This document shows positions 1-8,700 of a stretch of 64,000 nt of DNA, in pieces. Every line of letters starts with the position of its first letter. Within the stretch, counting starts at the first letter, position 1. The notes below the pieces were generated by a model. It was not told the DNA's origin. It did no database searches and saw nothing but the letters and a program-made list of their open reading frames with translations. This DNA comes from Bradymonadales bacterium (lineage in GTDB: Bacteria; Myxococcota_A; Bradymonadia; JAFGEP01): the NCBI GenBank assembly GCA_016931535.1, contig JAFGEP010000162.1, forward strand, positions 1-64,000, read 5' to 3'. A program made the position numbers and the translations under genes.

Positions 1-15
1 CTGTAGTTGCCCTGT

Positions 16-64
16 TTCCCAGGGCTTCGCCCTGGGCTGGTATGTGCCACCCCTTCGGGGTGTG
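16..64. repeat. Double TTCG-loop hairpin repeat, copy 1
   Basis: Two consecutive short stem-loops: the first has arms CCCAGGGC/GCCCTGGG (18-36), the second arms CACCCC/GGGGTG (48-62). Both close on TTC or TTCG loops. Nearly the same ~49-bp block recurs at 9522-9570, and a degenerate version at 54503-54550, always between genes. It resembles the REP-like hairpin pairs scattered through many GC-rich genomes. Function unknown; it could act as an mRNA 3'-end structure or as a non-autonomous mobile repeat. Confidence 0.75.
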
Positions 65-170
65 AAGACGTTCGGCCGACTATGAGCGAGCAAACACAAA
101 AGAGGGTTATTCAACAAGGGCTTGGGCCCACCATGTGTAAAGACGTTCGGCCGACTGTGAGCGAGCAAGC
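61..170. repeat. Direct repeat pair, ~32 bp, offset 75 bp
   Basis: Two near-identical segments, 61-93 and 136-168, share the core AGACGTTCGGCCGACT, then A or G, then TGAGCGAGCAA. The first one directly adjoins the double-hairpin repeat. I see no gene in 1-475 that is supported on either strand; the region holds this repeat, the hairpin repeat and the composite repeat that follows. Confidence 0.65.
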
Positions 171-257
171 CGCTCATCGAGCAACCTGAAGACGAACTGG
201 CTCTCCAGGGAGAAGCCACTACCCTGCAGCGCGAGCCCGAGCCCGAAGGGCTCGGAA

Positions 258-405
258 GGCGAAGCCGACGAGCGGCTGCAGGGTTGGGGCTTCGACCGTC
301 CCGCGCGTCCCCTGATGGATCCGCTGCCAGGGCGGCCGGATCGGCAGAGTCCTTTGCTCACGATCAGTCGCTCGCGCTCAGTCGCTCACGATCACGGGGT
401 TTGGG
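258..405. repeat. Composite spacer repeat: GCGAAGCCGACGAGCGGCTG block plus TCGCTCACG-type hexamers
   Basis: A block GCGAAGCCGACGAGCGGCTG (263-282) is followed by purine/pyrimidine-patterned repeats of the type CGCTCACGATCAGTCGCTCG (about 359-400). The same two-part arrangement recurs at 11990-12110. The hexamer part alone is found at about 2058-2112 and 17030-17068. All four lie directly downstream of a stop codon, here that of the minus-strand ATPase gene. Confidence 0.6.
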
Positions 406-475
406 GGTACGGGAGGGTGTACAGATTTCATGGCAGCCTCGTCTTCTTGTCGGGGACAAGATGGCAGCTCGGTTT

Positions 476-1873
476 TCAGCGCAAGGCATCCAGAATCTGG
501 TCTGCTCCGACTGTGATGTAGGGCTTCTGCTGTTGGCCTACCCCGGGTGCCACCTTGGGCACGAACAAGACACGGGCAAGGCCGGTCTGTTCGCTGGCCG
601 AAAGGTCGGGCAGCCCCTTGGCCAGCAGCTCCTGGTAGATTCGATCCAGCACCTTTCCGGTGGCCGGTTTTTCCAACCATTTGCATTCGCCCAGTAGAAG
701 CGTGCCGCCATCCAGCGAACGGGCCACGACGTCCCATTCCGGTCCGTCTTTGTGCCAGTATCGGGCTGCCGGGCCGAAGGCAACCGGCAGATGTTGGCTC
801 AGGTGGGGTACGGCCTGTCGACACAGATCCTCCCATGCCTGGGAGAAGAGAGGGGTGCGCGTCTGCCGCCAGATCTCCTGCCGGACCGATGGGCAAGAGG
901 AGACCAGTATCCCCCGCCGTGCGGCCACCACGTGAAACCAGAAGCGAAGGAACGGATCGGCGATCCTGTACAGGGTTATTTTCCCCGTCCGCTCGCTCTG
1001 GCCGAACGGCTGATCGCGACGCACCAGACCCAGCTCGACCAGGCGGCTCAGGGGGCGGCTGAGCGAGGTGGCCGGTTGAGCGAGCCTGGCGGCAACTTCC
1101 GAGAGCCGATGGGCTCCGGAACCGATTGCATCCAGCAGGGGTCGCAGCGTGCTGGCGACGGGTTGCTCCTCGGCCAGAAGCCGGTCGGGCTCACGATGCA
1201 GCGGACCGGCCGGGTCCAGTACCAGCGCCTCCACGGCACGGTCGAGGTCCTTTCGGTAGAGCTCTGCGAGCTCCCAGTACCAGGGGATGCCACCCCATAC
1301 GGCATAGGCCTTCAGCGCATCGACGGGGTCCGCAAGCTGGAGGGCTTGACCGAGGTACCCTGGAGAGAGGGGTAGCACCTCGAAGGCGACCCGCGCCCTC
1401 CCATAGAGCGGGGCGCTGCCATCAAGAACCATGCCGTGCATCATGCGTTGGCTCGATCCGGCCAGTACCAGCAAGAGGCCAGCCTGCCGCCCCTCGTGGT
1501 CCACGAAGGCCTGAAGTACACTGGGAAGCTCCGGAGAGGAGGCGACCAGGTAGGGGACTTCGTCCAGGATGACCGGACCTTTCGGCTCCCCTCGCCCAGC
1601 TTCCCTGGCCAGCGCTCTCCACAGGGATCGCCAGTCGGGGTAGACCACCTCGGCGAAGCCGGGGACGCGCGTCCCGATCGCCTCGGCGAAGTACTTCCGC
1701 TGAATCGAAGCGGCAGATTGGTCGGCGATGGTGTACAGCCCGCCTGTCTTTCGGCACCACTCCAGCAGCAGGCGCGTCTTTCCCACTCGGCGCCGCCCCC
1801 AGACAACGGCCAATCCGGGTGGCTGCAGGCCGTCGAGACGCGCCATTTCCGATGTTCTATCTACGAATCTCAC
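476..1873 (-). CDS. Archaeal-type AAA ATPase with C-terminal DUF234-like nuclease-fold region
   Basis: Predicted cytoplasmic ATPase of the archaeal ATPase/DUF234 family (STAND-like P-loop NTPases of unclear role, often linked to mobile DNA or defence). A GTG at 1871-1873 is chosen because it gives the family's usual start, M-R-F-V-D-R, followed at once by the P-loop. The longer upstream reading frame adds 53 residues without family character. Over 465 residues: Walker A GRRRVGKT (about 26-33), Walker B VILDEVP (about 101-107), a sensor-like LAGSSQRMM (about 137-145), a winged helix (about 258-285), and a C-terminal D...E-x-K arrangement (D381, E396, K398) like a restriction-endonuclease fold. 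No Shine-Dalgarno is evident. A perfect palindrome lies 10 bp upstream of the start, suggesting autoregulation. A DUF4143 relative with the same arrangement is at 24.7 kb. Confidence 0.85.
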   Translation of the reverse strand: MRFVDRTSEMARLDGLQPPGLAVVWGRRRVGKTRLLLEWCRKTGGLYTIADQSAASIQRKYFAEAIGTRVPGFAEVVYPDWRSLWRALAREAGRGEPKGPVILDEVPYLVASSPELPSVLQAFVDHEGRQAGLLLVLAGSSQRMMHGMVLDGSAPLYGRARVAFEVLPLSPGYLGQALQLADPVDALKAYAVWGGIPWYWELAELYRKDLDRAVEALVLDPAGPLHREPDRLLAEEQPVASTLRPLLDAIGSGAHRLSEVAARLAQPATSLSRPLSRLVELGLVRRDQPFGQSERTGKITLYRIADPFLRFWFHVVAARRGILVSSCPSVRQEIWRQTRTPLFSQAWEDLCRQAVPHLSQHLPVAFGPAARYWHKDGPEWDVVARSLDGGTLLLGECKWLEKPATGKVLDRIYQELLAKGLPDLSASEQTGLARVLFVPKVAPGVGQQQKPYITVGADQILDALR

Positions 1874-1882
1874 AAACAGAAT

Positions 1883-1902
1883 ATTATGTTGAACAACATA
1901 AT
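1883..1902. promoter_or_regulatory. Perfect palindromic operator upstream of the AAA ATPase
   Basis: Arms ATTATGTTG and CAACATAAT are perfect 9-bp inverted repeats around AA. The site ends 10 bp before the GTG start at 1873 and sits in an AT-rich island of otherwise GC-rich DNA. A second overlapping inverted repeat, AACAT-A-ATGTT, extends it. Position and symmetry fit a repressor site bound by a dimer. The regulator is unknown and may be the ATPase's own winged helix. Confidence 0.6.
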
Positions 1903-2057
1903 GTTGGCAAGCATAATCTGTCGGGAGACTGCGACTCAACCGCGGCTGTCGGCCTGGCGCCGGAAGTGCTTTCCTACCCACCAGCCGATCGCCTGGCCGA
2001 GGAGCGCACCGGCCACGATGTCCGACAGCCAATTGGATGGGAGATCGGTCACGGTCG

Positions 2058-2112
2058 CGGTCAGTCGCTCATGATCAGTCGCTCACGCTCACGCGCAGTC
2101 GCTCACGCTCAC
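2058..2112. repeat. Hexamer-type TCGCTCACGCTCACG repeats
   Basis: Tandem degenerate repeats of GTCGCTCACGCTCACG type fill the space between the ATPase start region and the stop codon of the exported protein at 2115. They are not self-complementary, so they are not a classical terminator. They belong to the same family as those near 360, 12050 and 17040. Confidence 0.6.
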
Positions 2113-2114
2113 GT

Positions 2115-3716
2115 TCATCGATGGGGGAGACGGGAGAGCTGGCGGTCGGCCCACTGGGTGCGCCGCAGGTTGTCCATGGTCCAGGCCTCTGGACTGTTGC
2201 GGGTCACCTTGGCGCTTCCAAAGCGGGGGATGTCGGGAGTCAGCCGGGAAAACCAGAAGAAGGCGTCCCAGCCGGTCCCGTAGTTCGCGCCGGAGACCAT
2301 GGTGATAGCCGAGATGTCGAGGAAGGGGTTGGCCAGGCACTCGATACCGGGCTTGTGGGTGGAAAGAAAGTAGCGATCGCCTTCCAGCTCGGACAGGGCG
2401 TTGGAGACTAGCTCCGGCTCTGGGGGAACGTCTTGGGTGAAGAGACCGTAGAAAATGGCGCTGCCGGGGCCGTAGGCTGGGGTGATGGTGTAGACCTGGC
2501 CGGCGGTCGGCTCGAAATCGGTGTTCATCATCCCCGCCAACAATAGCTGGTCGCTGGTCTTGGCCGCGTGCGCCGCGCCCATGTGCCCATAGATCCGCTC
2601 CTCGCCGGTGGGCATCGCCTGGCGGAAGTTCCAGAAGATCAGCTCCTCCCGCTCGGTCAGCCACTCGACGATCCGAGGGGGCATGGTTCCACCGGGGTCC
2701 ATCGCGGCCAAAGCTAGTTCCTGGGAATTGAATGCCGCCCCCATGTACAGGGCGAAGGCCATGTACTCCATCCGCTCGCAGGCCGCCTCGTCGAACACGG
2801 TGCAGATGGTCTGAAGGTTGTCCACGATGTGCTGGTGGTACTCCTGGCAGTCGGTCACGTAGTCGGTCTCCAGCCCCACCAGGCCATAGTCGTCCATCTC
2901 CCGGGGGCGGGGCAGATCGTCGAGGATCAGCCCCTGGATCGTCTCGTCGGTCAGCCCGTCGGCCAGGTCGTGGATCTGCTCGTTGACCCACGCCAGCCGC
3001 TGAGGCGGATCCACTCCCACAATCGGGATGGTCGTCCCCGCCAGGTGCAGGGCTCGAGCCCGGTCGGGCAGCGTCCGTCGGTACATGTTGGGGCCGTAGT
3101 AGCTGTAGCCGTAGACGGTCAAAAAGGGACCCTCGCCGGTCTCGACGTACTCGTTCAAGGCATCGGTCACGTCCATCCCGATCTCGAGCACCAGCAGGTC
3201 CACCATCTCCTCCCGGACCAGGGCCTCGAACAGGTCGGCGCTGGCCGGCCCGATCTCGTTGGAGCCGTGCACCTCTCCCATCAGGTAGAGCTTGTTCGAC
3301 GCCAGCTCGTCGAAGAAGATATCGAACTCCCAGCGCTGGTGGCCTTCCTCCACGCAGGTCAGGGGGATGGCGTTGTCCGCGGCGAACTGCTCGATCTCCT
3401 CATTCGCTGTCGGAGCCGAGGTGGTGGTCTCACACTCGGGGAGGGTCGGCTGCTGTCCGCAGGCCACGCCCTGGAGGTCGCTCTCCTCATCGGCCGGCAG
3501 GTCGTCGGCCGCATCTGTCTCTTCGACGGCATCGGCCAGGTCATCTTCCAGGTCGCCGCCCTGATCTGGCGCCAGGTCCTCACCGAGGTCCGACGAGAGG
3601 TCGTCGGTCGGACCGCCGGAGCTTGGATCGTCGTCTGAGCAGTCGGCCACCGCGGCCAGCAGGGCGACCAGAGAGGCAAACAACCAGAAGCGCGAGAAAT
3701 AGTGCATTTCTTTCAT
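2115..3716 (-). CDS. Exported ChaN/erythromycin-esterase-like (Tiki-type) protein with acidic linker
   Basis: 533 residues. A hydrophobic N-terminal segment (about 10-25) ends in VADC (C26), an atypical lipobox. It is followed by an Asp/Glu-rich low-complexity linker (about 28-80) of the sort seen in myxobacterial lipoproteins. The folded part has LYLMGEVHGSNEIGP (E148, H150), LLVLEIG (E178), IVGVDPP (D236) and a late YGHMGAAHAAK. This spacing of acidic residues and histidines is that of the EreA/ChaN clan (haem-binding lipoproteins, erythromycin esterases, Tiki proteases). A surface hydrolase or metal/haem-binding role is inferred; the substrate cannot be told. The gene stands alone, with about 280 bp to the divergent histidine kinase. 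The start could be M1 or M4. Confidence 0.7.
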   Translation of the reverse strand: MKEMHYFSRFWLFASLVALLAAVADCSDDDPSSGGPTDDLSSDLGEDLAPDQGGDLEDDLADAVEETDAADDLPADEESDLQGVACGQQPTLPECETTTSAPTANEEIEQFAADNAIPLTCVEEGHQRWEFDIFFDELASNKLYLMGEVHGSNEIGPASADLFEALVREEMVDLLVLEIGMDVTDALNEYVETGEGPFLTVYGYSYYGPNMYRRTLPDRARALHLAGTTIPIVGVDPPQRLAWVNEQIHDLADGLTDETIQGLILDDLPRPREMDDYGLVGLETDYVTDCQEYHQHIVDNLQTICTVFDEAACERMEYMAFALYMGAAFNSQELALAAMDPGGTMPPRIVEWLTEREELIFWNFRQAMPTGEERIYGHMGAAHAAKTSDQLLLAGMMNTDFEPTAGQVYTITPAYGPGSAIFYGLFTQDVPPEPELVSNALSELEGDRYFLSTHKPGIECLANPFLDISAITMVSGANYGTGWDAFFWFSRLTPDIPRFGSAKVTRNSPEAWTMDNLRRTQWADRQLSRLPHR

Positions 3717-3993
3717 GATCAGCTCATCCCGACAGGTATTACCAATAGAATGGGAGGATCACCGCCCAAAATAGTGATCGGCCCCGCCCTCATGCCGGTC
3801 AACCATCATACAAAAAAAGCGGCCCCTGGACAGCACCCCGTCCTGGACGGCCAGGTTGGCCTGTCCCTGGCCGTGGGTACAGAAACAAGCGAGGGACCTT
3901 CGGTCGAGAAAAGTCGAAAGGGCCGGTCGGGTGGCTTTGCGAGGTATTCTGACGTGTGGTAAGCTTCTTTAACTACAAATCCTGGGTCGAAGT

Positions 3994-5643
3994 GTGAGCA
4001 GTTTGGACAGCTCTGATCACAAGCCGGCCTGTCGTCTCGATCTGCGGCGGCAACGGCGGACATCCGGTAGTCGGGGAAACCCGACGCTCCAGCAGCAGAA
4101 TGACCTGCTGCAAGAGGCGCTGGAATGCTTGCCCGACGGGATCGCGTTGACCGACCTGAAGGGGAACCTGTTTCTGGCCAATCGACGGTTCGTCAGGTTG
4201 ATGGAAGCTGGGGCTGGGGATCATGGCCTGTCGGAACGCCTTCGCCAGCTCAGCCAACAAGTCTCCGATCGGATCGAGCTGAAACAGGAGACGGAAACAG
4301 CGAGCAGCGAGCAGCCCGCAGGATCGGATTGGATCCCGGTTCCCATCGAAGGAGATCGCTCGGTATCTTTATGGGTGACCGTCTCGGGTCATGGGCAAAA
4401 AGGGCGGGGATTCCTGTTGTTTCTGGCCCGTGACGGGCAAGAGCCGGTCCCGGCCAGCGGCAGGCCGGAGAGCTTCGAGCAGCACTACCGGGCGCTGCTG
4501 GACATCTCACCCGACGCGGTGGTGTTGTCGGACCTGGAGGGCCGGGTCATCACCGCAAACCTCAGGGCGGCCCAGGCATACGGCTGCGAGAGCGTGGAGG
4601 AGCTGGTAAACTGCGGCTGCACCGTCTTCGACTTCATCGCCCCTGAAGACCGCGAACAGGCGATCAGAAGCGCCGCACTCACTCTGAAGACTGGCAAGGT
4701 GAGAAACCTCGAGTATGCTATCTTGCGGCGAGACGGCACCTCCCATCCGGCCGAGGTCAGCGCCTCGCTGGTGGTGGATGCCGAGGGCAATCCATGTGCC
4801 TTCATCGGAGTCGTCCGCGACATCACCGAACGAAAGAGGGTCGAGCAGGAGCTGGCCGCCCACTACGCCGAGCTGGCCCGGGTCAACGCGGAGCTCAAGA
4901 AGCTGCACAGCCAGAAGGACGACTTCATCGCCTCCATCAGCCACGAGCTGAGAACGCCGCTGGTGACCGGGCTCGGCTACCTGGAGATGACCCTGGCCGG
5001 ACGCTTCGGATCCCTCCCCGACGAAGCCCAGCAGCGGCTGGCCACCTCGCGAAAGAACCTGCGACGCCTGTCCGCCCTGATCGACGATATCGTGGAGTAC
5101 CATAGCCTCACCCGAGGCGAGCAACGGCGTCTGCCGATCCCGATCGCCTTCGACCTCGCGGCGTTGGTCACCGACTGTGTCAACGCCATGCTGGTCCGGA
5201 CCGATCGCGAGCCGGATAGCGTCGTCACCGTGTTGCCAAGCGACCTGCCCCCTGTGCTGGCCGATCCGGAGATGATCCGCCAGGCGATCGGGAGCCTGCT
5301 GAAAAACGCCCTGCGTCAAGGGGGGGAAGAGCCCCTCATCCACGTAATCCTGGCTCCCGCAGAACAGGGTTTCGTCAGGTTGACCGTCCAAGACGACGGC
5401 CGAGGGATCTCGCCAGAGATCAAGGACCAGCTGCTCCTGCCCTTCATCCAGACGGAGAGCGACAGCGGCTCGGGGTTTGGTCTCTCCATCCTCCACAGCA
5501 TCGCCGAGGCTCACGGATCCAAGGTGATCATCCACAGTGAGCCCGATAAAGGGACCTCGGTCTCCTTCGACTTGGCGATCGCCCCCGAACATCTGCGGTT
5601 GCGCAAGAAAAACGGGAAAAAGTCCCGCAACTCTGGTGGCTGA
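3994..5643 (+). CDS. Soluble PAS-PAS sensor histidine kinase
   Basis: Predicted cytoplasmic kinase of 549 residues, with no transmembrane segment. The first PAS domain begins with LPDGIALTDLKGNLFLANRRF (about 45-65). A second PAS/PAC unit begins DISPDAVVLSDLEG and ends in GVVRDITERK (about 165-285). It is followed by a short coiled coil, then the HisKA box SHELRTPL with phospho-acceptor H317. The ATPase domain shows the N box LLKNALRQG, G1 DDGRGI and G2 GSGFGLSI. The start is a GTG without a strong ribosome-binding site; a start some codons further in is possible. No partner response regulator is adjacent. The next gene, a PP2C phosphatase, lies 154 bp downstream on the same strand behind an 11-bp inverted repeat. 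The signal is unknown; PAS domains sense small ligands, redox state or light. Confidence 0.9.
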   Translation: MSSLDSSDHKPACRLDLRRQRRTSGSRGNPTLQQQNDLLQEALECLPDGIALTDLKGNLFLANRRFVRLMEAGAGDHGLSERLRQLSQQVSDRIELKQETETASSEQPAGSDWIPVPIEGDRSVSLWVTVSGHGQKGRGFLLFLARDGQEPVPASGRPESFEQHYRALLDISPDAVVLSDLEGRVITANLRAAQAYGCESVEELVNCGCTVFDFIAPEDREQAIRSAALTLKTGKVRNLEYAILRRDGTSHPAEVSASLVVDAEGNPCAFIGVVRDITERKRVEQELAAHYAELARVNAELKKLHSQKDDFIASISHELRTPLVTGLGYLEMTLAGRFGSLPDEAQQRLATSRKNLRRLSALIDDIVEYHSLTRGEQRRLPIPIAFDLAALVTDCVNAMLVRTDREPDSVVTVLPSDLPPVLADPEMIRQAIGSLLKNALRQGGEEPLIHVILAPAEQGFVRLTVQDDGRGISPEIKDQLLLPFIQTESDSGSGFGLSILHSIAEAHGSKVIIHSEPDKGTSVSFDLAIAPEHLRLRKKNGKKSRNSGG

Positions 5644-5712
5644 AGTCGAACGGTAGCAGTTCAGTCACCTTGACGGTTTGCGCGGGTAAGAATACTTATC
5701 GATCTCCGGCTC

Positions 5713-5760
5713 GGGGTCGATCCTCAGTCCCACCACCTCGGTTCCTGGCGGATCGACCCC
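5713..5760. promoter_or_regulatory. 11-bp inverted repeat upstream of the PP2C gene
   Basis: GGGGTCGATCC (5713-5723) pairs perfectly with GGATCGACCCC (5750-5760) across a 26-nt loop. The right arm ends about 37 bp before the PP2C start. There is no T-tract, so a leader hairpin or operator is likelier than a terminator. A weak -35-like TTGACG occurs at 5670. Confidence 0.4.
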
Positions 5761-5797
5761 CAACCCGACCGAAACGGCAACAGTGGGGATAGGACAC

Positions 5798-7027
5798 ATG
5801 CTAGTCCGGGCCTTTGGAAGCACCGATGTCGGGCGGCACCGCGATCACAACGAGGACTCCTTCCTGGTTGACGAAAAGATCGGCATCTTCGCCGTGGCCG
5901 ACGGAATGGGAGGGCACAACGCGGGAGAGGTGGCCAGCCAGATGGTGGTCAACATGCTGCGCAACCAGTCCACCACCTTCCAGCAGGTCCTTCACGGGTA
6001 TCGCCAGACCCCCGACGAGCAGCGCCGCCAGGTGCTGCAGCTATTGCCCAAGGCGTTGGAGCAGGCCAACCACCTGGTCTACGCAGAGTCCCAGCGGGAC
6101 CCGAGCAAGCGGGGCATGGGAACCACCGCCATCCTGCTTTTGCCCCTCGAAAAAGACGCCTTCGTCTGCCACGTGGGCGACAGCCGCCTGTACCTGTATC
6201 GACATGGCAACATCTACCAGGTTACCGAGGACCACAGCCTGGTCATGAGCCTGTACAAGCAGGGGCTGCTGTCCAAGGAGGAGCTGCCGCATCACCCCCA
6301 CAAGAACGTCATCCTCCGCGGGGTGGGCCTCTCCCCCACCATCGAGGTGGACACCCTCTACCTCAACATCTTCCCGGGAGATGTCTTTCTGTTGTGCTCC
6401 GATGGGCTGAGCGACATGGTGCCGGAGGAGGAGCTCAGAGCCTTGATGAGCCGCTACCGGGGCGATGACCTGGTGCGGGCGGCCATCGACTCCGCCAACC
6501 GCAACGGAGGGCAGGACAACATCACCGTGGTGGCGCTCGAGATCCTCGAGGACCAGGACTACGTGCCCCCGACCAAGGAGATGCCGGTTTTCGGCATCAC
6601 CGAGAAGGTCGCCTTTCTGCGCAACATGTTCCTGTTCGCCCAGCTCACCTTCCAGGAGTGCGTCAAGGTCAACCGCATCATCTACGAGCGGAGCTACCCG
6701 CGCTACGCCAAGGTCATCGAGATGGGCGAGGAAGGGGACGAGCTGTTCCTGGTCGCCCATGGCACGGTGGATATCTGGAAAGGCGATGTCCACTTGCTCA
6801 CCGTCGGCCCCGGCGGCCACTTCGGTGAGCTGAGCATGATCACCAACGCCCCGCGCTCCGCCCGGGTGGTGGCCGGAGAGAACTGCCAGCTCTTTGTCAT
6901 CAAGCGCTCCGATTTCCTGGATCTCTTGGCCACGGACAAGGAGCTGGGCAGCAAGATCCTGTGGGCTTTCCTGCAGAACCTGGCCGACCGCGTGCGCGAC
7001 CTGTCCCACCGCTTGAGCCACAACTGA
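5798..7027 (+). CDS. PP2C-type Ser/Thr phosphatase fused to a cyclic-nucleotide-binding domain
   Basis: 409 residues from ATG 5798, preceded by GGGGATAGGA; an in-frame GTG at 5783 would add five residues. The N-terminal ~240 residues are a PP2C (PPM) phosphatase with the metal-binding motifs RDHNEDS, VADGMGGHNAG, GTTAILL, HVGDSRLYLY, CSDGLSDMV and GGQDNITVV, all acidic ligands present. The C-terminal ~120 residues form a CRP/PKA-type cyclic-nucleotide-binding beta-barrel (EEGDELFLVAHG, GGHFGELSMI, then PRSARVVA). The phosphate-binding cassette is close to the G-E-L/M plus R consensus, so nucleotide binding is plausible. The fusion implies phosphatase output tuned by cAMP or cGMP, acting against Ser/Thr kinases or anti-sigma/anti-anti-sigma partners encoded elsewhere. 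Confidence 0.92.
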   Translation: MLVRAFGSTDVGRHRDHNEDSFLVDEKIGIFAVADGMGGHNAGEVASQMVVNMLRNQSTTFQQVLHGYRQTPDEQRRQVLQLLPKALEQANHLVYAESQRDPSKRGMGTTAILLLPLEKDAFVCHVGDSRLYLYRHGNIYQVTEDHSLVMSLYKQGLLSKEELPHHPHKNVILRGVGLSPTIEVDTLYLNIFPGDVFLLCSDGLSDMVPEEELRALMSRYRGDDLVRAAIDSANRNGGQDNITVVALEILEDQDYVPPTKEMPVFGITEKVAFLRNMFLFAQLTFQECVKVNRIIYERSYPRYAKVIEMGEEGDELFLVAHGTVDIWKGDVHLLTVGPGGHFGELSMITNAPRSARVVAGENCQLFVIKRSDFLDLLATDKELGSKILWAFLQNLADRVRDLSHRLSHN

Positions 7028-7159
7028 CCGACTGCCAACCACCGGCTGTGGCCCGCTTGGGCTGGTCTTGCCTGAGCGTGGTTTTTCCCTGGAACGTGAC
7101 CCGACATCGGGCCAGAAGACGAGATCTCCTGCACCAGCTCTCCGCACCGCATCCTGGGG

Positions 7160-8551
7160 TCAGTAGCTCACGCTCTCGTGGTACATCTCCCCTCCCGATG
7201 CCCCCCGATCCATGTCGAGGGTTCGGGCTCGATTGTGCCGGCGGAGACCGTCTACCCGCTCCTCGGAGACCCCCTCATCCTCTGCCAGGTAGTCGGTCAG
7301 CATCTGGATATCGGCGGCTTCCGCGGCCAGTGTCGGAGCGGCCAGCGTGGCCGATCCCTGCTGCAGCCGGGTGGCCGTCTCCCGCAGCTGTTGCACTGCG
7401 CCCGAACGGTCGCCGCGCTGATAGGTCTCCAGCGCGGATTGCACCGCCCGCTGCGATTCGACCTGCTCCATCCTGGCCATCACCCCCGCATCCTGGGAGG
7501 CTTCCACCTCCCGACTGCTGGAGGAACGCGAAAGGGAGGTGTTCTCGGACAGGGTACGGGAGGACCCCGAGGCGTCCTCGTAGGTGGCCCTCAGGTTCAG
7601 CACTTCGCCCAGATCCCCCTCGGGAAGCTGGATCGGCACCAGGATCTGCCGCTGAGAGCCTGCGGGGATCTGCCCCAGGTTGATGAGGATCCGATCACCC
7701 TGGCGGATCAGGCCGGGGATCTCGGTGGAGCCAAAGCTCACCCCATGTGCGGGTGCCACCTCGATCACCAGGTTGCTGGCGACCACGGTGTCGAGCTGCG
7801 AGAACTCCCGGTCCAGCACCGCGGCGATGGCGTCGCTATTGGGCAAAAAGTAGTAGGCGCCTGCCCCTCCGTTGGCCATCGCCACCATCAGGTCCTCGTT
7901 GTAGTCGAACCCCAGCCCGATGGTGGAGGTCGGCACTCCGAACCGCTCCAGGGCCGCCGAGGCCAGGGCTCGAAGGCCATGGGGATCGGATATCCCCACG
8001 TTGGCGTTGCCGTCGCTGAGCAACACCAGGCGCCGGTTGAAGTTCCGGGAGGAGTCGCCGAGCAGGTTGTACCCCCGCTCCACTCCACAGCTGATGCAGG
8101 TGCTTCCCGTGGCCCGGACCTGTTCGATCGCGCGATGCGCAGCGGAACGATCGGATCCGATCACGTAGTTGGCGAGCAGCAGGCTGGCACTGCTGGAGTA
8201 GGTGATGACCGTCACCATGTCCCCCAAAACCAGCCGGTCTACCAAGGCGTGAGCCGCCGTGCGGGCATCCCGGATCTTCTGGCCGTCCATGCTGCCGCTG
8301 GTGTCGATCACCAGCGCCATGGCGACCGGGGCCCGATTGCGGTTGGCCGAGGGGGAGGCGTTCACCTCCAGCATGACCACCGCCTGTCGCTCCTCCGGCA
8401 AGAAGATGCGCTTGTGGGGTACCAGCCGGATGTCCAGCGGGTTGGTGCCAACCTGTGCCGAGGCCCGTCCTCCCCCCACAAACCAGACCAGAGCGACAGC
8501 CAACAGACAGGAAAGTGCGACAGAACAAGAGAGAACTCGGCGCGCGTACAT
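7160..8551 (-). CDS. Secreted von Willebrand factor A (VWA) domain protein
   Basis: 463 residues. The start at 8551 is fixed by AGGGAGG just upstream and by the signal peptide it exposes: M-Y-A-R-R, a hydrophobic core, then cleavage near ASA-Q (residue 33). The VWA domain (about 75-250) has an intact MIDAS motif DTSGSMDG (D83, S85, S87) followed by YSSSASLL and LLSDGNANVGI, as in the Ca-activated chloride channel/YfbK-like family. A beta-sandwich segment follows. The last ~120 residues are Gln/Glu-rich and helical. It probably binds a protein partner through a divalent metal in the periplasm or at the surface. No C-terminal membrane anchor is seen. It is transcribed divergently from the propeller gene. 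Confidence 0.88.
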   Translation of the reverse strand: MYARRVLSCSVALSCLLAVALVWFVGGGRASAQVGTNPLDIRLVPHKRIFLPEERQAVVMLEVNASPSANRNRAPVAMALVIDTSGSMDGQKIRDARTAAHALVDRLVLGDMVTVITYSSSASLLLANYVIGSDRSAAHRAIEQVRATGSTCISCGVERGYNLLGDSSRNFNRRLVLLSDGNANVGISDPHGLRALASAALERFGVPTSTIGLGFDYNEDLMVAMANGGAGAYYFLPNSDAIAAVLDREFSQLDTVVASNLVIEVAPAHGVSFGSTEIPGLIRQGDRILINLGQIPAGSQRQILVPIQLPEGDLGEVLNLRATYEDASGSSRTLSENTSLSRSSSSREVEASQDAGVMARMEQVESQRAVQSALETYQRGDRSGAVQQLRETATRLQQGSATLAAPTLAAEAADIQMLTDYLAEDEGVSEERVDGLRRHNRARTLDMDRGASGGEMYHESVSY

Positions 8552-8700
8552 GGGAACCTCCCTGATCGAGATGGGGCATCGAGACCATCGAACACCAGGG
8601 TTGTAACGACCGATGGAAAAAATAGTTTCACTTCCGTTCCGGCCTCCAGCCGTTGCCCCTTTTGACAGCACGCTTCCTTCGGTGGTATTGGGTTTGACCC

